A stretch of 35,020 bases of DNA from positions 1-35,020 of the forward strand of contig JAUXCL010000003.1 in NCBI GenBank assembly GCA_030618905.1. Reading direction: 5' to 3'. This document shows, one piece after another, positions 1 to 8,863 of the stretch; within the stretch, counting starts at the first letter, position 1; every line of letters starts with the position of its first letter. The notes beneath the pieces were generated by a model that saw nothing but the letters and a program-made list of their open reading frames with translations, searched no databases and was not told where the DNA came from. The position numbers and the translations under genes were made by a program. This stretch comes from Bacteroidales bacterium (GTDB lineage: Bacteria; Bacteroidota; Bacteroidia; Bacteroidales; B18-G4).

Positions 1-39
1 ACGTTTTATCAACATCAAATTTTAAAAATAATAAGAATT

Positions 40-1962
40 ATGACTAAGAAAATTTCAAATTTTGCTGAATACTTCCAGAAGTACCAGGAAAGTGTTAATG
101 ATCCTGAAGGTTTTTGGGGAGAGATTGCAGAGGATTATCAGTGGCATAAAAAATGGGACAAGGTACTTGAGTGGTCATTCACCGGACCAAAAGCACCCGA
201 TGTAAATTGGTTTATTAATGGCAAGCTCAATATCACAGAAAATATTTTTGAACGTCATCTGCCAGAAAGGAAGGACCAGATTGCATTGGTATGGGAGCCT
301 AATGATCCCAAAGAAGATGTCGTCAATTACACTTATGGTGAACTCTATGAGAAAGTCTGTCAGTTTGCCAATGCCCTTAAGGGTCTTGGTATAAAAAAAG
401 GTGACAGGGTAGCTATTTACCTTCCCATGGTTCCGGAATTAACTATCGCCATGCTGGCCTGTGCAAGGATCGGAGCTATTCACTCTATCGTTTTTGCCGG
501 ATTCTCTGCCAATTCATTATCCGACAGAATCATTGATGCTGAATGTAACCTGGTGATCACTTCTGATGGCGGTTATCGTGGTGCCAAGAGCATTTCTTTG
601 AAATCAATCGTAGATGATGCCCTCAAATCATGCCCGACAGTTAAGCATACAGTTGTCCTCAAGAGAACTGGTGATGACATTAACTTTGTTGAAGGCAGAG
701 ATATCTGGTGGGATGATTTCATTGCCGGAGTGGATACAAAAAATGAAGCCGAGGTCATGGATGCTGAAGATACACTTTTCGTACTCTATACTTCAGGTTC
801 GACAGGAAAACCAAAAGGAGTACTCCATACTACTGCCGGATACATGATTTTTGCAGAGTATACCTTCAAGAATGTATTCCAATATAACGATGGAGACATT
901 TATTGGTGTACGGCCGACATTGGTTGGGTAACAGGACATACCTATATTGTTTACGGACCGCTGTTGGCAGGAGCCACTTCGGTCATGTTTGAAGGTGTTC
1001 CCACATGGCCGGATGCAGGCCGCTTCTGGGAAATAGTCAACAAACACAAAGTCAACCAGTTTTACACAGCTCCAACCGCCATCCGTGCTTTGATCGTTCA
1101 TGGCAATGAGTTTGTGACCAAACATGATTTGAGTTCTCTTAAGGTTCTTGGAACCGTCGGTGAACCCATTAATGAGGAAGCCTGGCGCTGGTACCATGAT
1201 GTGGTAGGAAAAGGCAACTGCCCAATTGTGGATACCTGGTGGCAAACTGAAACAGGCGGAATCCTGATCACTCCATTGGCAGGGATCACGCCAACCAAAC
1301 CATCATTTGCTACTTTACCATTGCCTGGCGTACAACCTCTTTTGGTTGACAATGAAGGCAATGAACTAAAAGGCAATAGTGTGGAAGGCAACCTCTGTAT
1401 CAAATTCCCATGGCCGGGAATGATCAGAACAACTTATGGCGACCATGACCGTTGTTACCAGACCTATTTCTCAACTTATAAAGGATTGTATTTCACCGGT
1501 GACGGTGCCAAGCGGGACGAAGAAGGTTATTACAGGATCATGGGGCGTGTGGATGATGTGATCAATGTATCCGGACACCGTCTGGGAACTGCCGAGATCG
1601 AAGATGCCATCAACCAGCATCCTAAAGTCAATGAATCAGCTGTGATCGGCTATCCACATGAGATTAAAGGACAGGGCATTTATGCATATGTCACATGTGA
1701 GGCATTATCTGCTGATGAGGCTGATAGTATTGAAAATGACATCAGGGCTACTGTCAACAAGATCATTGGACCCATTGCCAAGCCTGATAAGATCCAGATC
1801 GTAAGCGGACTTCCCAAGACACGTTCAGGTAAGATCATGCGTCGTATCCTGCGTAAAATTGGTGAAGGTGATGCAACGAATCTTGGTGATATTTCAACAT
1901 TGCTTGATCCGGGTGTGGTTGATGAGATCGTTACCGGTGCCAAAGTAGAAGTCAAACGCTAG
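40..1962 (+). CDS. acs: Acetyl-CoA synthetase (AMP-forming)
   Basis: 640 aa ORF. AMP-binding motif YTSGSTGKPKGVLHT, WWQTETGG, YFTGDGAKRDEEGYYRIMGRVDDVINVSGHRLGTAEIE and the C-terminal PKTRSGKIMRR acetylation-site motif. Confidence 0.97.
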   Translation: MTKKISNFAEYFQKYQESVNDPEGFWGEIAEDYQWHKKWDKVLEWSFTGPKAPDVNWFINGKLNITENIFERHLPERKDQIALVWEPNDPKEDVVNYTYGELYEKVCQFANALKGLGIKKGDRVAIYLPMVPELTIAMLACARIGAIHSIVFAGFSANSLSDRIIDAECNLVITSDGGYRGAKSISLKSIVDDALKSCPTVKHTVVLKRTGDDINFVEGRDIWWDDFIAGVDTKNEAEVMDAEDTLFVLYTSGSTGKPKGVLHTTAGYMIFAEYTFKNVFQYNDGDIYWCTADIGWVTGHTYIVYGPLLAGATSVMFEGVPTWPDAGRFWEIVNKHKVNQFYTAPTAIRALIVHGNEFVTKHDLSSLKVLGTVGEPINEEAWRWYHDVVGKGNCPIVDTWWQTETGGILITPLAGITPTKPSFATLPLPGVQPLLVDNEGNELKGNSVEGNLCIKFPWPGMIRTTYGDHDRCYQTYFSTYKGLYFTGDGAKRDEEGYYRIMGRVDDVINVSGHRLGTAEIEDAINQHPKVNESAVIGYPHEIKGQGIYAYVTCEALSADEADSIENDIRATVNKIIGPIAKPDKIQIVSGLPKTRSGKIMRRILRKIGEGDATNLGDISTLLDPGVVDEIVTGAKVEVKR

Positions 1963-1985
1963 TTCATGAATCAAAAAAAACACAC

Positions 1986-3230
1986 ATGGAAAAACAAAAA
2001 GTTATGAACCGTGGCCTGGTAGTGTTGGGTGCAATACTTATTCAACTTGCACTCGGTGCCATTTATGCATGGTCAGTATTTACACCATCACTTGCTGAAG
2101 CTGGCTGGACTAAAGAAGAGACCCAATGGGTTTTCGCTATCGGGCTTGTGTCTTTCGCTGTCTTCATGGTTTTTGCCGGCAAAAGGTTGAATGCCTGGGG
2201 CCCGCAAAAATTAGCTGTTATTGGTGGACTTGTACTTGGACTGGGATATGTTCTGGGTGGCATGATCGGCGGAACCAGTTTCTGGGCCTTACTGGTCCTT
2301 ATTGGATTGGTCGGAGGTGCAGGTATTGGATTTGCATACGTGGTACCCATCGCAGTGGGTATGCGCTGGTTCCCTGATAAAAAGGGTATGATTACCGGAT
2401 TGGCCGTGGCCGGATTCGGTTTTGGTGCCATGCTGTGGGTAAAACTCGCCGGATCATGGGGGCACCTGATTGAAAACATGGGATTGTCTTCGACATTTAT
2501 GGCTTATGGAGTTGCATTCGCCGCAATGGTGATCATTGGCGGCCTGTGGATGAAATTCCCCCCGGCAGGATGGAAACCTGAAGGGTATGAAGAAAAGCAA
2601 GCTGCTGCTTCAGTTAAAGCTGACATTGAATTCAACAGCAGTGATATGCTTAAAAAGCTTCAGTTTTATCTTATCTTCTTCACTTTTGTTTTTAGTGCAG
2701 GAGCCGGGCTGATGTCGATCGGGTTGATGAAACTGTATCCCATGGAAGCACTGCAAAATGCGGGCATGAGTGCACTGGAAGCCAGCGCCATTGCAGGAAC
2801 AGCCATGGCGGTTTTCTTCAGCCTGGCCAATGGACTGGGAAGAATTATCTGGGGAATGATGAGCGATAAACTGGGTAGAAAGACATCCATCATCATCATG
2901 ACCGCTACTCAGGGTATTATCGTTATCCTATTCACCTTTATGGCAGGCAACGAATACCTGCTGTACCTTGGTGCAACCCTTATCGGATTTAACTTTGGCG
3001 GTAACTTTGCTTTATTCCCAACGATCACTGCCGATACTTTTGGTGCCAAGAATGTTGGACAAAATTATCCCTTTATCTTCCTGGCTTATGGTGTTGGGGG
3101 TATCATCGGACCTATCCTCGGGGGTAAAATGGGTGATATTGGCAACTTCCCAATGGCATTTACCATCTCCGGTATAGCAGTTCTGGTAGGAACTCTACTT
3201 ATCATTATGGTAAAACCGGCCAAGAAATGA
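1986..3230 (+). CDS. OFA-family MFS transporter (oxalate/formate antiporter-like; possible monocarboxylate carrier)
   Basis: 414 aa polytopic protein with N-terminal RGLVVLGAILIQLALGAIYAWSVFTP, typical of the OFA subfamily; 23 bp downstream of acs. Confidence 0.85.
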   Translation: MEKQKVMNRGLVVLGAILIQLALGAIYAWSVFTPSLAEAGWTKEETQWVFAIGLVSFAVFMVFAGKRLNAWGPQKLAVIGGLVLGLGYVLGGMIGGTSFWALLVLIGLVGGAGIGFAYVVPIAVGMRWFPDKKGMITGLAVAGFGFGAMLWVKLAGSWGHLIENMGLSSTFMAYGVAFAAMVIIGGLWMKFPPAGWKPEGYEEKQAAASVKADIEFNSSDMLKKLQFYLIFFTFVFSAGAGLMSIGLMKLYPMEALQNAGMSALEASAIAGTAMAVFFSLANGLGRIIWGMMSDKLGRKTSIIIMTATQGIIVILFTFMAGNEYLLYLGATLIGFNFGGNFALFPTITADTFGAKNVGQNYPFIFLAYGVGGIIGPILGGKMGDIGNFPMAFTISGIAVLVGTLLIIMVKPAKK

Positions 3231-3243
3231 CACTTGTAATCTT

Positions 3244-3281
3244 AAAAAAAAAGATGCTTGTTTCCAGGCATCTTTTTTTTT
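3244..3281 (+). terminator. Rho-independent terminator after the MFS gene
   Basis: Inverted repeat aaaaaaaaagatgc-ttgtttccag-gcatcttttttttt followed by a T-run. Confidence 0.85.
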
Positions 3282-3296
3282 GTCCAGGTGAAAAAA

Positions 3297-3330
3297 TTTG
3301 TTGCGCAAATGATATTGTTTTCTACTTTTG
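3297..3330 (+). promoter_or_regulatory. Candidate Bacteroidota-type promoter upstream of the acyl-CoA synthetase/GNAT gene
   Basis: TTTG/TTG at 3297-3303 and TACTTTTG at 3323-3330 (consensus -33 TTTG, -7 TAnnTTTG), spacing about 19 bp. Confidence 0.45.
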
Positions 3331-3398
3331 TGAACTGTTTAACAGAGCCTGACCGGAGGGGCTTTCACTGAATATAATATTATAAATATCAATATATT

Positions 3399-6080
3399 AT
3401 GGCGCTTAAAATATTAGATAAAATATTCAAACCTCAACGTATTGCCATCGTCGGGGTATCATCCAATGCACAAAATGTTGGAAATATCGCTTTAAAAAAC
3501 CTGGTTGCGGGAGGTTTTAATGGAGTGGTTTACCCGATTAACCCAAAACATGAAGCCGTGATGGGCATTCAATGTTATCCTGATATAGATAATCTGCCCA
3601 AAGTGCCTGATCTGGTCGTTATCTGCACGGCAGCAAAGTCTGTTCCAGGACTGGTGAAACAGTGTGGAGAGGCAGGAATCCTTGGTATTATCATTATGTC
3701 TGCAGGTTTTAAGGAGTCAGGCGAAGCGGGAAGAAAACTTGAGGCACAGGTGCAAGCAGAGGTCAATATGTATCCGGGAATGCATGTGATCGGGCCGAAC
3801 TGCCTTGGAGTGATCGTTCCTGGCATGAATATGAATGTCAGTTTTGCAGCCAACATGCCCAGGAAAGGGAATGTAGCTTTCATATCACAATCCGGAGCCT
3901 TGTGTACTTCGGTATTAGACTGGGCCATAGAGCAAAAGGTTGGGTTCTCCAATTTCGTTTCTATTGGAAATACAATGGATGTAGGATTTGGTGACCTGAT
4001 CGACTATTTCGGACAGGATCCCAACACGAAGTCCATTGTACTTTATGTTGAGTCCATCACCAGGTCCCGGGAATTCATGACTGCGGCAAGAGCATTTGCC
4101 CGCAAGAAACCAATCATCGTGTACAAAGCCGGACGTTTTCCTGAATCAGCAAAGGCTGCCGCATCACATACAGGTGCCATGGCTTCTGAAGACAATATTT
4201 ATGATGCCGCATTCGAAAGAGCCGGTATCGCCAGGGTATACGACATCGGTGATATTTTTGACTTTACAGATCTGATTGCACGACGGAATATTCCAAAGGG
4301 AAGAAAGATTGCTATCGTCACCAATGCAGGCGGGCCGGGTGTAATGGCAACGGATACTTTAATTTCCCTTGGTGGTAAACTGACCGAGTTATCCGAAGAG
4401 ACCATGGAGAAGCTGAATGCAGTCCTGCCACCTTTCTGGTCGCACGGTAACCCCGTGGATGTTATCGGAGATGCACCCCCGGAAAGGTTTTCAAAAGCCA
4501 CTGAGATCGTGTTGGAAGACCAGAATGTGGATGCGGTACTGGTAATCCTTACCCCACAGGCCATGACTGCCCCCACGGAAACAGCCTCAGCCATATCAGA
4601 ACTTGCCAGGCATACGTCCAAGCCAATTATGGCTGCCTGGCTGGGCGGTAAAAGCATGCGGGAAGGCCTTCAGGTTTTCAATGATAATAATATTGCGGCT
4701 TATGCTACCCCGGAACAGGCCATCCGTGCTTTCATGACACTGGCAAAGTATTCCAGAAACCTGGAGATCCTTTATGAAACACCAAAATCGGTACCTGTTG
4801 ATTTTACAATTGACAGGAAAAAAGTAAGGAAAGAGTTTGAGAAAAAATATTTCAACAAAGAAAAAATACTCTCTGAGGATGTTTCCAAAAAGCTGATTGA
4901 TGCTTATGGCATTCCTGTGACCCAGCCACAACCTGCACATTCAGCATTAGAAGCGGCAGATATAGCCAATAAAATTGGTTACCCGGTAGTCATCAAAATA
5001 TTATCTCCCGACATCACACATAAGTCCGACATGGGAGGAGTGGCCCTGAACATTAAAGATGAGAACGCTGTGTGGATGACTTATAAAAACATGACAGAGA
5101 CCATTGCCGGGAAAATGCCAAAAGCAAAGATTGAAGGGGTAACCGTTCAGCCAATGTTTAACAAGAAAGATGCCATTGAATTGATACTTGGCATCAAAAA
5201 GGATCCGATTTTCGGTACCTGTATCATGGTTGGTATGGGGGGTACTGCGGCTGAGTTGCTCAAAGATAAATCCCTGGGATTTCCCCCCTTAAATGAGCGC
5301 CTGGCCAGAAGGATGCTTGAGAACCTTAAGATGTATCCACTGCTACAAGGGTATCGTGGGTCCAAGCCTCAAAACGTCGACAAACTGATTGAAGTGATGA
5401 TCCGGCTGTCTTATCTTGCTGCAGATTATCCGGAAATTGAAGAATTGGATATAAATCCATTGCTGGTAACCCCGGAAGACGTGATCGCCCTGGATGCAAG
5501 GATCGTGATAGATCAGGACATTAACGTTGCCGATATGATACCATTCTCACATCTGGTATTGCGCCCTTATCCTGAGCGCTATGTAAAGAAAAGCAAACTC
5601 CGTGATGGACAGGAGATAATACTCAGGCCAATCAAACCGGAGGATGAACCATTATGGCTGGAAATGCTAGGCAGTTGTTCTAAGGAGTCAATCTATTCCC
5701 GGTTCCGTTATAACTTTCATTTTGATTCCCATGAAGTAGCCACTCAATTCTGTTATATTGATTATTCCAGGGAAATAGGAATCGTCGCAGAAATTGAGAA
5801 AAAAGGAAGAAAACGCCTGATTGGTGTTGGAAGATTAATCACCGATGCCGATTTTGAAGTTGCAGAATATGCTGTATTGATAATTGATGAATACCAGAAA
5901 AAAGAACTTGGAACAATCCTGACAAAATATTGTACAGAGATAGCAGCAGAAAATAAATTAAAGCGGGTGATTGCTTATACCACAAAAAATAATCAACCCA
6001 TGATCCAGGTCTTCAAAAAGATCGGCTTCCAGGTTGAATATAATGAAGATAATATTGTCAGTGTCATTAAAGACCTGTAA
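3399..6080 (+). CDS. ADP-forming acetate/acyl-CoA ligase (fused alpha/beta) with C-terminal GNAT domain (Pat-like architecture)
   Basis: 893 aa. CoA-binding region IAIVGVSSNAQNVGNIALKNL, NCLGVI, catalytic-His motif AAASHTGAM, ATP-grasp region YPVVIKILSPDITHKSDMGGVALNI, C-terminal GNAT region LRPIKPEDEPLWLEML...NNQPMIQVFKKIGFQ. Confidence 0.9.
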   Translation: MALKILDKIFKPQRIAIVGVSSNAQNVGNIALKNLVAGGFNGVVYPINPKHEAVMGIQCYPDIDNLPKVPDLVVICTAAKSVPGLVKQCGEAGILGIIIMSAGFKESGEAGRKLEAQVQAEVNMYPGMHVIGPNCLGVIVPGMNMNVSFAANMPRKGNVAFISQSGALCTSVLDWAIEQKVGFSNFVSIGNTMDVGFGDLIDYFGQDPNTKSIVLYVESITRSREFMTAARAFARKKPIIVYKAGRFPESAKAAASHTGAMASEDNIYDAAFERAGIARVYDIGDIFDFTDLIARRNIPKGRKIAIVTNAGGPGVMATDTLISLGGKLTELSEETMEKLNAVLPPFWSHGNPVDVIGDAPPERFSKATEIVLEDQNVDAVLVILTPQAMTAPTETASAISELARHTSKPIMAAWLGGKSMREGLQVFNDNNIAAYATPEQAIRAFMTLAKYSRNLEILYETPKSVPVDFTIDRKKVRKEFEKKYFNKEKILSEDVSKKLIDAYGIPVTQPQPAHSALEAADIANKIGYPVVIKILSPDITHKSDMGGVALNIKDENAVWMTYKNMTETIAGKMPKAKIEGVTVQPMFNKKDAIELILGIKKDPIFGTCIMVGMGGTAAELLKDKSLGFPPLNERLARRMLENLKMYPLLQGYRGSKPQNVDKLIEVMIRLSYLAADYPEIEELDINPLLVTPEDVIALDARIVIDQDINVADMIPFSHLVLRPYPERYVKKSKLRDGQEIILRPIKPEDEPLWLEMLGSCSKESIYSRFRYNFHFDSHEVATQFCYIDYSREIGIVAEIEKKGRKRLIGVGRLITDADFEVAEYAVLIIDEYQKKELGTILTKYCTEIAAENKLKRVIAYTTKNNQPMIQVFKKIGFQVEYNEDNIVSVIKDL

Positions 6081-6085
6081 ATCTA

Positions 6086-6652
6086 TCAGGCTTCGATAAC
6101 ATTACAGAGGTTCGTAAATATATCTTCAATAGAACCCACACCGTTTATTCCGGCAAACAGCCCCTTTTCGTCATAATAATTGATCAGGGGCCGGGTTTGT
6201 GTTTTATAAACATTTAGCCTGTTGCTGATCACTTCTTCATTATCATCACTGCGCCCTTCCAACTCAGCACGTTTTAAAAGTCTGCTGATCACTTCCTGGT
6301 CGTTCACCTCCAGGGCCAATACATTCGTGATTTCAGCATGCAATTCGGGCATCAGCTTATCCAGGTCTTCCGCCTGTGGGATGGTCCTTGGGAAACCATC
6401 AAAGATGAAACCTTCAGGATTCACATGCTTTTCCATTTCACTTCGGAGAATATCGATCAGTAGTTCATCAGGGACAAGCTCACCTTTTTCCATGTAGCCT
6501 TGTGCTTTGATGCCAAGAGGTGTTTTTTCTTTCAGTTCACGCCGAAATATATCCCCGGTAGATATATGTACCAGGCCATATTTTTCAGCAACTTTTATGG
6601 ATTGCGTGCCTTTCCCTGATCCGGGAGGGCCAAAGAGAATAATGTTCATCAT
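6086..6652 (-). CDS. adk: Adenylate kinase
   Basis: MNIILFGPPGSGKGTQSIKVAEKYGLVHISTGDIFRRE and GFIFDGFPRTIPQAEDL. The listed ORF starts at 6712, but conserved homology begins at MMNIILFG (6652/6649). Confidence 0.95.
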   Translation of the reverse strand: MMNIILFGPPGSGKGTQSIKVAEKYGLVHISTGDIFRRELKEKTPLGIKAQGYMEKGELVPDELLIDILRSEMEKHVNPEGFIFDGFPRTIPQAEDLDKLMPELHAEITNVLALEVNDQEVISRLLKRAELEGRSDDNEEVISNRLNVYKTQTRPLINYYDEKGLFAGINGVGSIEDIFTNLCNVIEA

Positions 6653-6742
6653 AAACCAGAAATTTTTGTGGTGATCAATAGAACTTAATACTGACAAAAA
6701 TAGCCAAATCAAAGGAATAGCAATAGGAAATATTCACTAAAT

Positions 6743-7597
6743 TTGCCGTATCTGACGAATTCCTCACATGCATTGCTAGCACAACAAAGCATAAATACAA
6801 GCATGGATACAGCAAGTCAAAACACTTTGCTGACAGGTACAGACTCGACACTTCTGCGCGACACTGATACTTTAGAGCTTGCTGTTGAACCTGTATATTC
6901 CCTGTTTAGCGATCAGGATGTCCCTGTAATTCCAAGGGCACTTAAAAAGCCGGAAGCCATTCATAATGATTGGGTTTTCGTCCTGATTATCCTTGGTTTT
7001 GCCTTGTTGGCTTTTGTTCAGGTATTCTATAAGCGGCGACTCAAAATGATTTTCCAGGGGGTCTATGCACGACATTATGCATCACAATTATTACGTGAGG
7101 GAAATATCTTCAATGAAAGAATTTCCATTTTTCTATTCCTGATTTACCTTATCTCCTTTTCGGTTTTTCTCTATGAAGGATTCAAGATTTTCAGTCTCCA
7201 TACAGGGTTTATTCCCGACTTCATTTTTTACCTGGAATTATTGGCCGTCATTTTCGTCTATTGGATATTAAAAGCCGTATTGATACAGGTATCGGGTATT
7301 ATCTTTACCACCCGACAACGCTCCTTCGAATACTTACTTAATTTATTTATGATCAACCTGGTAATCGGGCTTTTCTTCCTTTGTATCCTGCTTCCTATGA
7401 TCTATTTAAATGGCAAGGTTTTCTTTTTCACAGGCCTGGGATTCCTCTTCATAATGTTCGTGTTTAAACTGGTCAAGGGTCTTGCAATTGGATTTTCTTA
7501 TACAAAATTTTCCAGATTCCATTTATTTTTATATCTTTGCACCCTCGAAATTTTACCTCTGGTACTGTTGTTAAAGTTTCTGTCAACTAAAATATAA
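6743..7597 (+). CDS. DUF4271 domain-containing membrane protein
   Basis: 284 aa with several predicted TM segments after the W(V/I)F...F(A/L)Q(V/L)FY(K)RRL region; sits directly before hemD as is common in Bacteroidota. Confidence 0.75.
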   Translation: MPYLTNSSHALLAQQSINTSMDTASQNTLLTGTDSTLLRDTDTLELAVEPVYSLFSDQDVPVIPRALKKPEAIHNDWVFVLIILGFALLAFVQVFYKRRLKMIFQGVYARHYASQLLREGNIFNERISIFLFLIYLISFSVFLYEGFKIFSLHTGFIPDFIFYLELLAVIFVYWILKAVLIQVSGIIFTTRQRSFEYLLNLFMINLVIGLFFLCILLPMIYLNGKVFFFTGLGFLFIMFVFKLVKGLAIGFSYTKFSRFHLFLYLCTLEILPLVLLLKFLSTKI

Positions 7598-7642
7598 TAA
7601 ATTAAGGTACTGGGGTTTAACTAAGTTGTTGAACAAAATTTC

Positions 7643-8398
7643 ATGACAGTGAAGGTGAAAAACATTCTGGTTTCACAACCAAAACCTGCAGATCTTGATA
7701 AATCTCCTTACGGAGAACTCTCAAAAAGGCACAATTTAAACATTGACTTTTATAAATTCATTAAGATTGAGGGGGTACAATCCAAAGATTTCAGGAAAGA
7801 GAGGATAAGTATTCTTGATCACTCGGCGATTATTTTCACAAGCCGGAACGCGGTTGACCATTTCTTCAGGATGAGTAAGGATATGCGGCTTGAGATACCT
7901 GATACCATGAAGTACTTTTGTATTTCAGAATCTACAGCTTTCTATCTTCAAAAATATGTTCAATATCGCAAGCGTAAGATCTTTCATGGCAGGCAAAGTT
8001 TTGATCAGTTGATGGAGATGATCAAGAAACACAAGGATGAGAAGTATCTTCTTCCTTGCTCTGAGATTCACAAAGAGAGTATTTCCAGGCTGCTTGAGTC
8101 AAACAATATAGAATTTACAAAGGCAATCCTGTATAAAACCCTTGCCAGTGATCTTTCGAGCATTGTTATTGACAAGTACGACATGTTGATATTCTTTAGT
8201 CCCCTGGGTGTAAAATCATTGTTTAAGAATTTTCCTGAGTTCAAACAGAATTCAACCCTTATTGCTGCTTTTGGTCCTACTACTGCCAAAGCGGTTAAAG
8301 AAGCAGGATTGACACTTGATATTCAGGCCCCGACTAAAACCGCTCCATCAATGACCATGGCCATTGATCAGCACATTCAGAAGAAGGGCAAAAAATAA
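7643..8398 (+). CDS. hemD: Uroporphyrinogen-III synthase
   Basis: 251 aa. ILVSQPKP, AIIFTSRNAVDHFF, YDMLIFFSPLGVKSLFKNFP, AAFGPTTAKAVKEAGL motifs. Confidence 0.88.
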   Translation: MTVKVKNILVSQPKPADLDKSPYGELSKRHNLNIDFYKFIKIEGVQSKDFRKERISILDHSAIIFTSRNAVDHFFRMSKDMRLEIPDTMKYFCISESTAFYLQKYVQYRKRKIFHGRQSFDQLMEMIKKHKDEKYLLPCSEIHKESISRLLESNNIEFTKAILYKTLASDLSSIVIDKYDMLIFFSPLGVKSLFKNFPEFKQNSTLIAAFGPTTAKAVKEAGLTLDIQAPTKTAPSMTMAIDQHIQKKGKK

Positions 8399-8439
8399 AA
8401 AGCACATTCACTTGTTATAACCTTTAGTCCTCCACCTGC

Positions 8440-8820
8440 ATGCACAAATTCCGAAAAGAAGAAAGGCTGTGTGGAAAAAAAAACATACAAGGTCTTTTTT
8501 CCCGGGGAAAATCTTTTTATTTACATCCATTTAAGGTATACTGGATCGATGGAGACGCTGACAGTTCCTACCCCGCCCGTGTTTTAATCTCTGTGTCTAA
8601 AAGAACTATTCGCTTAGCCGTTCGTAGAAACTTGTTAAAAAGACGGATGCGGGAAGCATACCGCAGGAATAAAGCATTTTATTATGACTTTTTAACAAGC
8701 CGGGATAAACATTATTATCTGGGCATAGTTTATATTGGCAAGGAAAGCATTTCTTATGCTGAAATTGAACAGAAAATAATTCAAATTCTGAAACGTTTGT
8801 TAGCTGAGTGTAAAGGCTAA
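8440..8820 (+). CDS. rnpA: Ribonuclease P protein component
   Basis: 126 aa. SVSKRTIRLAVRRNLLKRRMREAYRRNK signature. Confidence 0.92.
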   Translation: MHKFRKEERLCGKKNIQGLFSRGKSFYLHPFKVYWIDGDADSSYPARVLISVSKRTIRLAVRRNLLKRRMREAYRRNKAFYYDFLTSRDKHYYLGIVYIGKESISYAEIEQKIIQILKRLLAECKG

Positions 8821-8863
8821 ATAAAACGAGCTTACTTATATTAACATATACACTGATCAACAT

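Noticed and set aside
793-1245. Antisense ORF of 150 aa inside acs
   Set aside because: Opposite a strongly conserved gene, no recognisable motifs; a by-product of codon bias. The same applies to other long antisense ORFs such as 2063-2479, 4199-4657, 13838-14266, 18082-18585, 27975-28403, 29612-30076 and 33193-33579.
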